Positions 34,091-43,112 of a stretch of 64,000 nt of DNA are shown here, one piece after another (the first letter of the stretch is position 1; the number at the start of each line of letters is the position of its first letter). The position numbers and the translations under genes are program-made. The stretch spans positions 1-64,000 of the forward strand of contig NZ_LBMG01000006.1 in NCBI RefSeq assembly GCF_001005315.1, read 5' to 3'. Under the pieces are notes generated by a model that was given only the letters and a program-made list of their open reading frames with translations, made no database searches and was not told the origin of the DNA. Source of the stretch: Kordia jejudonensis (GTDB taxonomy: Bacteria > Bacteroidota > Bacteroidia > Flavobacteriales > Flavobacteriaceae).

Positions 34091-35554
34091 TTATTTGTTT
34101 TCTATCAATTCGTTTTGATTTTGAGCTAAATACCCAAATAGGTTTTTCTCTTTGATAATTTTTGCAACTCCATCAGGTAACATCGTTTCCCAACCTTCTT
34201 CATTATTTGCAATCATTTTTAATACTTTACGAGAGAAAATATCAAGAATGTTATTATCAAAATCAAAAATATCAACCACTTTTCCGTTGTATTTAAAGAA
34301 TTTGTACAATTCTTTCATACGTGGATGTACTTTTAGATTGTTGCTGTTTACCAATTCGCCAGTTTCCTTGCGATGCATTGGATATAAGTATACTTTTAAA
34401 TCTTTATAGAACAGTTTTCCAAAAGCTTCTAAAATTCCACCACTTATATGACGGTAGTATTTCTCATCAAAAATATCAACGAGGTTATTTACGCCCATCG
34501 TTAATGCCATACGTTCTTTGGTGTAGTTAGAGAAGTAGTCGACTAATCTGTAATATTCCTTAAAGTTCGAAATCATGACTGTTTGCCCAAGTGAACCGAG
34601 TAATTGTGCTCTGTCCATAAAATCTTGTTCGTCAATTTCTCCTTCTGCTCGAAGATTTGACAGGGTAATTTCAAATAAAACTACTGTTTTTGCTTCTTCT
34701 ACTTTATTCTCTCTAATAAATATATCATATGACTTTTGGTACATATCCATATTTACTTTTGTTACAGGACGAAAACTTCCACGAAGCGTAAGTACATTTT
34801 TCTTGTATAATAAGCGTGCAGGAAGAATATTGTTTCCATCAGGACCAAAAATAACGGCTTCTGTCATACCATTTTTCAATAGTTGCAAACTCATCAATCG
34901 GTTGTCAACATCTTCAAATTGTGGTCCAGAGAAGTTGATAGTATCAATCTCAATTTTATCTTTATCGATGTGATCGTATAAATATTTTAGAAGATTTTTT
35001 GGATTGTTGTATTTGTAAAAAGCGCCATGGATTAAATTTACGCCCATCGTACCAAGCGTTTCTTGCTGTAATTTTGCATCATTTTCATGAAAACGAACAT
35101 GCAAGATAATTTCGTTATATTCTTGTTCAGGATCAATTTGATATTTGATTCCCATCCAACCATGACCTTTGTATTTCTTAGCAAAATCGATAGTTGCTAC
35201 CGTATTAGCGAAGCAGAAAAACATTTTATCAGGATGTTTTTCACGTGTAATACGATCTTCTAACAATGCCATTTCGTGCGACAACATCTTTTTTAGGCGT
35301 GCTTCTGTCACGTAACGTCGATCATTTTCAACACCATAAATTGCATCACTAAAATCCTTATCGTAGGCACTCATTGCTTTTGCAATAGTTCCAGAAGCTC
35401 CACCAGATCTGAAGAAGTGACGAACAGTTTCTTGTCCAGCACCAATTTCAGCGAATGTACCGTAGATTTGGCTGTTTAAGTTTATTCGTAATGCTTTCGC
35501 TTTTAGTGAAGGGACATTTTCTAAATTCGTGTCGCCTTTGTAGACAATAGCCAT
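34091..35554 (-). CDS. Conserved cytosolic protein of unknown function, 487 aa
   Basis: No signal peptide or membrane segment. The start MAIVYKGDTNLENVPSLKAK and phrases such as EIGAGQETVRHFFR, SGGASGTIAKAMSAYDKDFSDAIYG and NLIHGAFYKYNNPKNLL are those of a highly conserved Bacteroidota protein that databases often call a TonB-dependent receptor or a nucleotidyltransferase; neither name is supported by what I see (no plug, no barrel, no HxGH). Single gene with its own terminator. It is probably a housekeeping enzyme of unknown reaction. Confidence 0.85.
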   Translation of the reverse strand: MAIVYKGDTNLENVPSLKAKALRINLNSQIYGTFAEIGAGQETVRHFFRSGGASGTIAKAMSAYDKDFSDAIYGVENDRRYVTEARLKKMLSHEMALLEDRITREKHPDKMFFCFANTVATIDFAKKYKGHGWMGIKYQIDPEQEYNEIILHVRFHENDAKLQQETLGTMGVNLIHGAFYKYNNPKNLLKYLYDHIDKDKIEIDTINFSGPQFEDVDNRLMSLQLLKNGMTEAVIFGPDGNNILPARLLYKKNVLTLRGSFRPVTKVNMDMYQKSYDIFIRENKVEEAKTVVLFEITLSNLRAEGEIDEQDFMDRAQLLGSLGQTVMISNFKEYYRLVDYFSNYTKERMALTMGVNNLVDIFDEKYYRHISGGILEAFGKLFYKDLKVYLYPMHRKETGELVNSNNLKVHPRMKELYKFFKYNGKVVDIFDFDNNILDIFSRKVLKMIANNEEGWETMLPDGVAKIIKEKNLFGYLAQNQNELIENK

Positions 35555-35716
35555 GCGTAGTTTGAATTTGTTTCACACAAAAATAAGCATTCCTTATTTT
35601 TTTGAATACATTATTTCGGGTTTTTTGTTAAATAATAAGTTAAATTTGAAGAATGATCGATGAATTGAACATATCGCACTAAAAATAGACCTGATTTTGA
35701 ACAAATTGCCAAATAT

Positions 35717-36487
35717 ATGATGAAAGTTACTTTTCTTGGAACAGGAACTTCGCAAGGTATTCCTATTATTGGAAGCGATCATCCTGTATGTCTGAGTGAT
35801 GATCCACGTGATAAACGATTGCGCGTTTCGGTACTTATCTCATGGGAAGATGCTACGTATGTAATTGATTGCGGACCCGATTTTCGACAGCAAATGTTAC
35901 GTGCCAATTGTCACCATATAGACGGAATATTGTTTACACATGAACACGCCGATCATACCGCAGGATTAGACGATATTCGCCCGTTTTATTTCCGTCAAGG
36001 AGATATTGATACGTATGCGCACAAACGTGTATTTGGAGAATTGCAACGCCGTTTTGATTATATTTTTGCGACAGAAAATAAATATCCAGGTGCGCCAGGT
36101 GTGATTCAGCATGAAGTAATAAATCATCAATCATTTGATTTAAAAGGTGTTACGGTAACGCCTATTAATGCATTTCATTACAAATTACAAGTGTTTGGCT
36201 ATCGTTTTAACGATTTTGCTTATTTAACAGATGTAAAAACGATTGAACCTGCTGAAAGAGCCAAATTGAAAGGTTTGAAAGTTTTGGTTATTAATGCGTT
36301 ACGAATTCAGGAACATATTTCACACTTTTCATTAGAAGAAGCATTGGAATTTATTGAAGACATTCAGCCTGAAAAAGCGTATCTGACACATATTAGTCAT
36401 TTATTAGGTTTTCACGAAGAAGTTTCCAAAACATTGCCAGAAAACGTATTTTTGTCGTACGATATGCTCACAATCAACGTTACATAA
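35717..36487 (+). CDS. MBL-fold metallo-hydrolase, PhnP-like
   Basis: A 256-residue metallo-beta-lactamase fold enzyme. The metal site is THEHADH (about 75-81), followed by LTDVKT and a late HISHLLGFHEE element. The N-terminal MKVTFLGTGTSQGIPIIG and cysteine/His positions resemble PhnP-type phosphodiesterases rather than tRNase Z or lactamases. Would hydrolyse a cyclic or linear phosphodiester; the substrate is unknown. Followed within 26 bp by a membrane-anchored hypothetical protein, probably co-transcribed. Confidence 0.88.
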   Translation: MMKVTFLGTGTSQGIPIIGSDHPVCLSDDPRDKRLRVSVLISWEDATYVIDCGPDFRQQMLRANCHHIDGILFTHEHADHTAGLDDIRPFYFRQGDIDTYAHKRVFGELQRRFDYIFATENKYPGAPGVIQHEVINHQSFDLKGVTVTPINAFHYKLQVFGYRFNDFAYLTDVKTIEPAERAKLKGLKVLVINALRIQEHISHFSLEEALEFIEDIQPEKAYLTHISHLLGFHEEVSKTLPENVFLSYDMLTINVT

Positions 36488-36513
36488 ATAGAAACTTCAA
36501 TATAAATTCACAG

Positions 36514-37035
36514 ATGAGAAAGAGAATTTTAGGCTATGCGCTTATTTTCATGATTTTACTAGCATTATATCAGTATGTAAATACGAATAGAATGTATGAA
36601 AAATTGAATACTAAAATTGAAAAGTTAACAACACAGCGTGATGAAATTTCATCGCAAATGAAAGTTAAAAACGATTCTATTGAGTTGTTGTTAGATCAAA
36701 ATTTTGACTTAAGTTATTTCTCGTTGGCCAATAATGGCGAAGCATTGGAGTATTTTGACGAATATCAGTTTGAAGGCGATTTGTCACAACACATTACAGA
36801 TGTTATTTATGATAAAAATTCAGCAACCAAAGACAATCCGTTAGTTCCGTTTGCAGGAATGGAAGGTGTTTTTGTGGTTGATAAAGTAAAAGTGATCAAT
36901 CATAAATGGGTTTTGTGCAGTTTTTCAGATAGCGGTTATTGGGGAGAAATGATGTTACGCTACGAATTAGACAAAGATAAAAACGTAACTTTTGAAACGA
37001 TTGCTGAAGTATTGTATAATAAGTATACGAAATAG
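36514..37035 (+). CDS. Membrane-anchored coiled-coil protein, 173 aa
   Basis: N-terminal membrane helix (about 5-21), then a predicted coiled coil (28-65, EKLNTKIEKLTTQRDEISSQ-like heptads) and a globular C-terminal half with KWVLCSFSDSGYWGEMMLRYEL, probably beta-rich and outside the cytoplasm. No named family is recognised. It follows the MBL hydrolase gene closely and ends just before a small duplicated palindrome. Confidence 0.7.
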   Translation: MRKRILGYALIFMILLALYQYVNTNRMYEKLNTKIEKLTTQRDEISSQMKVKNDSIELLLDQNFDLSYFSLANNGEALEYFDEYQFEGDLSQHITDVIYDKNSATKDNPLVPFAGMEGVFVVDKVKVINHKWVLCSFSDSGYWGEMMLRYELDKDKNVTFETIAEVLYNKYTK

Positions 37036-37080
37036 ATCGCTAACGCTGTTAGAAAGTAGATCGCTAACGCTGTTAGATAT
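37033..37080. repeat. Two tandem copies of a 24-bp unit
   Basis: TAGATCGCTAACGCTGTTAG occurs twice, 24 bp apart, immediately after the stop codon; the core CTAAC-gct-GTTAG is palindromic. Confidence 0.85.
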
Positions 37081-37190
37081 TAGTTCTTCAAGATACATTC
37101 AGGATTTTATTACAGATATCTACACAAATAATATTTCCTTGATCATTCGTGAACTCGTGACAGACGTATTTTTTCGATTTAAATAGAAAC

Positions 37191-37844
37191 TTAAATTCGC
37201 TTCTCTAACCAAGCTTTGAATGAATAGAAATTTTGCGGCGCTACACCATGTCCCACAGGAAATTCCTCGTATACATGTTTCAAATTGTGTTCTTCCATAA
37301 AAGGCGTAATCAATCGTGCAGCTTCTACAGGAATTACTTGATCAACACTTCCATGCGAACTGTAAAAATCTAGGGAACTATAATCTTTATCAGGATTGAA
37401 ATCAAAGATTCTATGATTCAAATAACCACTTAATGCTACTACATTTTTTACTTTTTCAGGATAGGTAAATGCCACCGCATAACTCAGAATTGTTCCTTGA
37501 CTAAATCCTAAAAGTGTCACATTTGATCCATCAACAGGATAATTTTCAACAACTTCATCAATAAAATTAGCAACAGCATCGCGCGATTCTACAGCGTGTT
37601 CGTCATTGCTTATTTTTTCAGTTGCGGTGTAATGAATATCATACCAAGAATAGCCATATGGTTGTAAATCTCTTGGCGCACGAACCGAAATGATGAATAA
37701 TTCATCGGGCAATTCAGCAGCAAACGAAAACAAATCTTCTTCATTACTTCCGTAACCGTGAAATAATAACAAAACTGGTGATTTTTCAGTCGCTGTTTTT
37801 GGCGCTCTGATAATATGATGAAGTGATAGTTTTTTAGCTTGCAT
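37191..37844 (-). CDS. Alpha/beta hydrolase, phospholipase/carboxylesterase type
   Basis: A 217-residue serine hydrolase. The nucleophile elbow is GFSQGTILS (Ser near 115), the Asp in SHGSVDQVIPV (about 165-175) and the His in PVGHGVAPQNF (about 197-207); the oxyanion-side LLLFHGYGSNEEDLF is at 25-40. Would cleave short-chain or lysophospholipid esters in the cytoplasm. Last gene of a leftward run with the DUF4870-type, dihydroorotase-like and BatA-like genes. Confidence 0.9.
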   Translation of the reverse strand: MQAKKLSLHHIIRAPKTATEKSPVLLLFHGYGSNEEDLFSFAAELPDELFIISVRAPRDLQPYGYSWYDIHYTATEKISNDEHAVESRDAVANFIDEVVENYPVDGSNVTLLGFSQGTILSYAVAFTYPEKVKNVVALSGYLNHRIFDFNPDKDYSSLDFYSSHGSVDQVIPVEAARLITPFMEEHNLKHVYEEFPVGHGVAPQNFYSFKAWLEKRI

Positions 37845-37853
37845 AGGATAAAA

Positions 37854-38180
37854 TTATAAAGATTTAAACCATTTTTGGAAATAGTCTCCAACCAATGGAA
37901 TTGGTTCATGTTCGCATTGAAAGGCATTGGACAATCCAAAAAACCACAATACGGCAAAGAATACATAAAATGCAGAAGAAATCATCCAACTATCAAAATA
38001 GCTGACAATAAAAGCAATCGCAAAAAATAAAATGTTCAGTCCAATAGCTTGTCGCAAATGAAAACTGGTATACGGATTTTTCTTTTCCGCATTCATATAA
38101 ATTGCTGCAAACGAGCCGATAAGCGTAATGTACGCAATAATAGCGGCTTGTCTTCCTTCTTCTATAGTTTGTGGATTCAT
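37854..38180 (-). CDS. Small DUF4870-type membrane protein
   Basis: A 108-residue protein with three hydrophobic helices (about 15-30, 45-64 and 68-86) and the LRQAIGLNILFF and PLVGDYFQKWFKSL patterns seen in the small membrane proteins of the DUF4870 type. It overlaps the upstream dihydroorotase-like gene by 4 nt and is 9 bp from the esterase gene. Function unknown. Confidence 0.75.
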   Translation of the reverse strand: MNPQTIEEGRQAAIIAYITLIGSFAAIYMNAEKKNPYTSFHLRQAIGLNILFFAIAFIVSYFDSWMISSAFYVFFAVLWFFGLSNAFQCEHEPIPLVGDYFQKWFKSL

Positions 38181-39433
38181 AGTGAATCTATTTTTTGTTG
38201 ATTGTGCACAATTCCGTACACAGTTCCTTTGAGTTCTTTTCCTAAAAAGGCACTGTTTTTTGACGTACTGTACATGTGTTGTTCTGTAAATGTATACGTT
38301 CCGTCAGGATTGAAAAGTGTCAAGTTTGCTTCTTGTCCTTCTTCAATTTGAGAAGTTTTAATTCCAAAACGTTCCTTTCCTGACGTTAAAAGTTCAATTA
38401 CTTTTTCAGTATCTAAAACCGTTTGCAATGCGCCAAAAGCACTTTCCAAACCAATCGTTCCGTGCATTGCATTGTCAAATTCCACTTTTTTGTGTTCTAC
38501 ATCAATCGGATTGTGATCGCTGGTCACCATGTCAATCGTGCCATCTTTCAAACCTGCTAACAACGCTTCACAATCCGTGTGTGTTCGTAATGGCGGTAAC
38601 ACTTTGTAATTGGTGTCAAACGCTTCCAATTCGTCATCAGACAGCACTAAATTATGTATGGCAACGGAGCAACTCACGTTCAAACCTTTTGCTTTTGCTT
38701 CGCGAATTAACGCTACAGATGTTGCCGTAGAAATGGTTGGAATGTGTAATTTTCCTTCTGTATATTCTAACAGAAATAAATCTCTTACAACGTGTAATTC
38801 TTCTGCCAGACTTGGAATTCCTTTCAAACCTAAACGCGTGCTATTATGTCCTTCGTTGACAATTCCTTTGCCTGCAATTTTATCTTCTTGTGGAAATGAT
38901 AAGACTAAACCGTCAAAATTTGAAGCGTACAACAAGGCAATTTTTAACAAGTTCGGATTTGCAATTGCTTTCTGATAGTCGCCAAAGGCAATCGCGCCAG
39001 CATTTTTCATATCAAACAATTCCGCCAAATCGACACTCTCACTTTTTGAAGTCAACGCGCCAATAGGGAAGAGGTCAACTGCATTCCCAAGTGCATTATT
39101 TTTCAGAAAAGAAATATCCGCTTTAGTATCTGCAATCGGATTTGCATTCGGATTCACGGCAATAGCTGTAAAACCACTCTTCGCGGCAGTTTTTAAACCG
39201 TTTTCAATCGTTTCACGTTCTTCAAAACCTGGTTCACCCAAACTCACGCTACTATCAAACCAACCTTGCGAAACGTGCAAGTTTTCGTATGAAATAACAT
39301 CGTAATTATTTGGATTTTCAATGTTGGAAGCAATTTGTGTAATGAATCCGTTTTCTATTAAAATATCGTTTGTTGCCCCATGAAACGTACTTTGGGCATC
39401 TAGAATAGTTGCGGATTTTATGATGAGGTTCAT
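38177..39433 (-). CDS. Dihydroorotase homologue lacking metal ligands
   Basis: A 418-residue amidohydrolase-fold protein clearly related to type I dihydroorotase (EPGFEERETIENGLKTAAKSGFTAI, KVLPPLRTHTDCEAL, GTIDMVTSDHNP). The first metal motif, His-X-His in active enzymes, reads SSVS (Ser62, Ser64); the HCEDK region is FPQEDK, the HIST region is TIST and the PHHL region is IHNL. Only the final Asp of SDHNP remains, so catalysis of carbamoyl-aspartate cyclisation is unlikely. Length and fold are intact and the gene is not broken. Overlaps the BatA-like gene by 4 nt. Confidence 0.88.
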   Translation of the reverse strand: MNLIIKSATILDAQSTFHGATNDILIENGFITQIASNIENPNNYDVISYENLHVSQGWFDSSVSLGEPGFEERETIENGLKTAAKSGFTAIAVNPNANPIADTKADISFLKNNALGNAVDLFPIGALTSKSESVDLAELFDMKNAGAIAFGDYQKAIANPNLLKIALLYASNFDGLVLSFPQEDKIAGKGIVNEGHNSTRLGLKGIPSLAEELHVVRDLFLLEYTEGKLHIPTISTATSVALIREAKAKGLNVSCSVAIHNLVLSDDELEAFDTNYKVLPPLRTHTDCEALLAGLKDGTIDMVTSDHNPIDVEHKKVEFDNAMHGTIGLESAFGALQTVLDTEKVIELLTSGKERFGIKTSQIEEGQEANLTLFNPDGTYTFTEQHMYSTSKNSAFLGKELKGTVYGIVHNQQKIDSL

Positions 39434-41355
39434 TTGACGAATTTTAGAATCAAAATTTCAATACATAAAAATAGTAAGGCAAAAATAACAAACCATTTCC
39501 AAAGCGAAGCTACAGATTGTTCATTTTTTAAATCTTCAAAGAATTGCGAAACTGTTGTATGTGTATTTTCTGGATATAAATTTGCAATGTTGTGATACTG
39601 TAATATACTTTCTTTTCGATCAAAATTATAGCTAACTTGCTGTAAAACTGCATTTTGATTCTTAATGTCATACGTTCCAGCACGTGTTGGAAATTCGCCT
39701 GTCGTTAACCGAACTTTATTGTTCGCCGTTTGTTGTAGTGGAATGAATTCTTCCGAATTTTTGCTAACCGTTAACACTGCATCTTGCGATAATGAAGTCT
39801 GAACATCAAAGGTATTTTCTTTGCCAAGTGTGTAATATACATTCGTTAATCGTAAACTATTTTTTCCAATATTGTAGAGAATAGGAACGATAATTGGCGA
39901 ATTTTTAAAGTTGGAATTTTCACTGTTTATTGGCGCTGTAAACACATACGTTTCATTCGTTGAGAGTAGAAAAGGAAGATTATTTTCAAGTTGTAAAATT
40001 GCCGCACTTCCATTGGTTGCAAAGTACGAATTCACTTTTGGATATTGAAAATTACTCACTTTCTTTTCAAATACATTTGTAAATAACGGATGAGAAAAAT
40101 TGATCTTTGTAATTTTCTTTTCAGTCACATTTGGAACTTCCGAAAAACGACCAAAATTATTGGCTTGCAGTAATTGATTGTAACTTTGTAAATTACTTTC
40201 CTTCGCGGGAATAATCACAAGTGAACCGCCGTTTTGTTTGAAACTTCTCAATGCAGTCAACAGTGGATTTGGAATGGTTTTTAATTCATTTAGAATGATC
40301 AATTGCTGTGTAGCGATTGCGTTGTAATTCAATTGATTTACAGGTGTTGAAATCAGGTTGAATTCATCATCTGTATATAATTTTTTCAAAAATGCATCAT
40401 CTGTTTCGTTGACAGCCAGCACATTAATCTTTTCGGGCGCGTTGATGTTGAAAAACAGTTCATTGTCAAATTGCAACGAATTGTCATCAATTTTTATACT
40501 TCCTTGAATCACTTTATTGGAAGGAATTGAAAAAGTGACTTCCGAAGCGTTTTGCGTTTCAATGTCTACGGACGATTTCGCAATGAGACTTTCGCCATCA
40601 TATAAAGAAACGGGTACATCTTGCACAGAAATTCCTGAGTTTTTCAACGTAACAGCAATCGTAATTGCACTTGCATCTTGTTCAGCAATGTATAAACTGT
40701 CTAACGTGATATTGTTCGCATTGGCAGGTTTTAGCTGAATATAATTTGTGGTAAAGGTACTATCGTTTTGAATTGCCAATTGTTCTTGTTGTTGAAAATC
40801 GGAGATCAGAATTAAGTTTTTAACCGAATTTTGCTGTTTGGAAAACAACTTACGACCTTTTAAAATTACCGCAGGAATGGCTTCTTGTTGGTTGGAATAG
40901 TCCAATCGTAACAATTCATTCCGAATGCTTTTGATGGTTGTATTTTTATACGTTTCCGTGTTTGTAAAAATGCTTATTTCTTCATCTTCGGGAACAGTAT
41001 TGAGTAATTCTTGCACAGCACGTTTCAACAAAGCGCCTTTTTCGCCTTTGGTTTGCATGCTGAATGAATTGTCTAAATAGATAACCGTTTCATTTTCAGT
41101 TTTTACAATATCACGATTTGCGAAATAGGGTTGTGCAAAGGCAATTATTAAAGCGGCGAGTGCTAACAATCGTGTAGAGAGAATCAACCATTTTTTTAAT
41201 TGTGAACTCTTACGGGTTTGAAGAATAACGTTTTTCAGAAATTTTACATTCGTAAATGCAGTTTTCTCAAATCGGCGCAGTTGAAATAAGTGAACCAGAA
41301 TAGGAATGAGGAGTAAAGCTAGCGCGTAAAGTACTTCTGGGTATTTGAATTGCAT
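39430..41355 (-). CDS. BatA/VWA-type membrane protein
   Basis: A 641-residue protein. I start at ATG 41355 (MQFKYPEVLYALALLLIPIL), the BatA-type N-terminus; a TTG 7 codons upstream is unlikely. Two N-terminal helices flank LVHLFQLRRFEKTAFTNVKFL, then a vWA domain opens with VIYLDNSFSM (metal-site DxSxS as DNSFS), followed by a long beta-rich extracytoplasmic part and a final membrane helix near the C-terminus. BatA-like proteins belong to the aerotolerance/MoxR-linked group. First gene of a four-gene leftward operon. Confidence 0.87.
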   Translation of the reverse strand: MQFKYPEVLYALALLLIPILVHLFQLRRFEKTAFTNVKFLKNVILQTRKSSQLKKWLILSTRLLALAALIIAFAQPYFANRDIVKTENETVIYLDNSFSMQTKGEKGALLKRAVQELLNTVPEDEEISIFTNTETYKNTTIKSIRNELLRLDYSNQQEAIPAVILKGRKLFSKQQNSVKNLILISDFQQQEQLAIQNDSTFTTNYIQLKPANANNITLDSLYIAEQDASAITIAVTLKNSGISVQDVPVSLYDGESLIAKSSVDIETQNASEVTFSIPSNKVIQGSIKIDDNSLQFDNELFFNINAPEKINVLAVNETDDAFLKKLYTDDEFNLISTPVNQLNYNAIATQQLIILNELKTIPNPLLTALRSFKQNGGSLVIIPAKESNLQSYNQLLQANNFGRFSEVPNVTEKKITKINFSHPLFTNVFEKKVSNFQYPKVNSYFATNGSAAILQLENNLPFLLSTNETYVFTAPINSENSNFKNSPIIVPILYNIGKNSLRLTNVYYTLGKENTFDVQTSLSQDAVLTVSKNSEEFIPLQQTANNKVRLTTGEFPTRAGTYDIKNQNAVLQQVSYNFDRKESILQYHNIANLYPENTHTTVSQFFEDLKNEQSVASLWKWFVIFALLFLCIEILILKFVK

Positions 41356-41675
41356 TCCTAAATAATCGTTTGTCAAATATAAACGATTAATTTTATTTTA
41401 TGGTAATTTGGTGTTTATAAAGAAGTGTTAATTTTGGATTGTTGGATTTTATCATTTCACTCTTGATATGGAATCTAGGTTTCGTTTTCACTTCTGTAAT
41501 CGTGGGAAATATATTCCAATCTACAAACAATGATTGCTGCGCAAGTTTTGAACTCGTGCAGTAACAGTTTTAAAAATAAATTTAGAGCAAGAATTTTTTT
41601 AATTTGAGGATAAGTACAAGTTGTAAATTTATGTTAGCTAGCGATGAATTATAAATTGCGTAAGATGTAAATTTT

Positions 41676-41975
41676 TTATTCAGTTATTCTATTTTTCAAA
41701 TCCATACTCTCGTGTAAAATTCTGATGATTTCGATGCTATCGTTTGATACCTTTTTATAAAATATTATATGTTTTCCAGATTTGATTCCTAGTAGGTTTC
41801 GGCTTATTCCGTCATATTCTTTTCCAATATCAGGGTTTGCGCCGATTCCGTTACAAGTCATTTTAACTGTTGCATAGTATTTATCAGCTTGCTTTTCAGA
41901 CCATTTTTCGAAAGTATAATCCCAAATGTCATTTAAGTCATTAATGGCTTTTTGTCGAAGTATAACTTTAGCCAT
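41676..41975 (-). CDS. ParE-family toxin of a type II toxin-antitoxin module
   Basis: A 99-residue RelE/ParE-superfamily protein: VILRQKAINDLNDIWDYT, NPDIGKEYDGI and HIIFYKKVSNDSIEIIRILHE are typical of ParE, which poisons DNA gyrase. The antitoxin gene precedes it and overlaps by 8 nt, the usual order for ParDE. The pair looks intact. Confidence 0.9.
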   Translation of the reverse strand: MAKVILRQKAINDLNDIWDYTFEKWSEKQADKYYATVKMTCNGIGANPDIGKEYDGISRNLLGIKSGKHIIFYKKVSNDSIEIIRILHESMDLKNRITE

Positions 41976-42216
41976 TCTTCCTTTTTTCTGTTTTTAGTTT
42001 TTTAAGATTTTCATCAAAGTCAAAATCTTCTACTAAAGGACTATTAAGTCCTTCTTGTATTGCATTCCTCAAAGCGATTGCTTTACTTTCTTCATTTTCC
42101 AACATCCTCAGTCCAGCTCTAATAACCTCGCTAACATTCTTGTATCGACCAGCAGATACTTGACTTTGTACAAATTTATCAAAATAATTTCCGAGTGATA
42201 TAGATGTATTTTTCAT
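41968..42216 (-). CDS. ParD-family antitoxin
   Basis: An 82-residue protein: ribbon-helix-helix N-terminus (NTSISLGNYFDKFVQSQVSAGRYKN) with VSEVIRAGLRMLE, then an acidic C-terminal helix that would cover the toxin. Neutralises the ParE toxin and represses its own promoter in known systems. The stretch 42217-42330 upstream of the start is the likely operator region, but I find no clear palindrome. Confidence 0.9.
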   Translation of the reverse strand: MKNTSISLGNYFDKFVQSQVSAGRYKNVSEVIRAGLRMLENEESKAIALRNAIQEGLNSPLVEDFDFDENLKKLKTEKRKNG

Positions 42217-42307
42217 TTCTGTATTTTAGTCAAATTTACCAAAAATTGGTAAAAACACCAAATTCGGTTAAATTTTTCAAATTGGCTTGAATATATAACT
42301 AGAGTTA

Positions 42308-42476
42308 ATCTTATCAAGATAAAATTGGTTAAATCAGGTACTCTCTATATATAATTTTTCTCTTAATTTTAATAAAAGTAAACCAAAAATCACATAAAGT
42401 AATTCGGTTTCCCATAATCTCAAAAAACAAATCCACAATTTTTCAATCCTTGAATCCTTCAATCTTTCAGTAATTA
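42308..42476. repeat. ~160-bp direct repeat, copy 1
   Basis: Pairs with 43682-43850. Shared blocks: ACTCTCTATATATA, TTTTCTCTTAATTTT, GAAAGTAAACCAAA-like, AATTCGGTTTCCCATAATCT, CAAATCCACAATTTTT and GAATCCTTCAATCTTTCA. The two copies are in the same orientation and about 1.2 kb apart, flanking two unknown genes. The open frame across this copy is not a gene. Confidence 0.85.
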
Positions 42477-42613
42477 TGTAAATAGGGTTAGTTTTGGATT
42501 GTAAGTTTATGAGTTTGTAAGCAGTGATTTTAAACAAATAACACACAGACTTACTTGGAATATTTCTCTAAAATTCTCGTTATAGCTAACTCAATATTAA
42601 ATATTATTATGTA

Positions 42614-42946
42614 ATGATCAATAAAAAACACATAAATTGGATAAGTATTATTCCATTAATAACCATAGTATTATTTGCACTATTCTGTTTGAGAGTTTCT
42701 TATCAATTAGGTGAAAATTCAACTTTTACAGATTCAGATCCAAAAGATTTTGATTTTAACATGCACCATATATTGATTTGGTTTTTCGGAATAGTATCAA
42801 TCATAATCATTCCGTTAGTTTTAACCTATGATGCCATTACTAGAAATTTTACAGTTGAAACTCTTATTAAAAGAATAGCTATTGTAGTCTTCTTAGCAAT
42901 TTTATTCTTCAATCCTTTCGACTTAGTTGATTGGTTTTTAAATTAA
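42614..42946 (+). CDS. Small membrane protein, 110 aa
   Basis: Three hydrophobic helices (about 9-28, 53-72 and 85-105) joined by short loops, N-terminus with basic residues inside. No family recognised. Very AT-rich, lies between copies of a direct repeat, so it may belong to a mobile or recently acquired unit with its neighbour. Function unknown. Confidence 0.6.
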   Translation: MINKKHINWISIIPLITIVLFALFCLRVSYQLGENSTFTDSDPKDFDFNMHHILIWFFGIVSIIIIPLVLTYDAITRNFTVETLIKRIAIVVFLAILFFNPFDLVDWFLN

Positions 42947-43112
42947 GTGATTATGAAGTAGTCATGAAAAATATTTTTATATAAAATTCATCATATTTAA
43001 GTTGATGTTAGCTTCAAAGGTCAATTTGAAATGATGAAATAGTCAACTTTCTAGCTTACGATTTTAGTTTTAAATCTCTCTATTTTTTGGCTATGACATC
43101 GTATGTACAACG

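Noticed and set aside
38177-39433. Active dihydroorotase (pyrC)
   Set aside because: Metal ligands HxH and the later His residues are replaced, so only the homology is kept, not the activity name.
42334-42546. 70-residue open frame beside the ParDE module
   Set aside because: Overlaps a direct repeat whose other copy is not open; composition is not protein-like.
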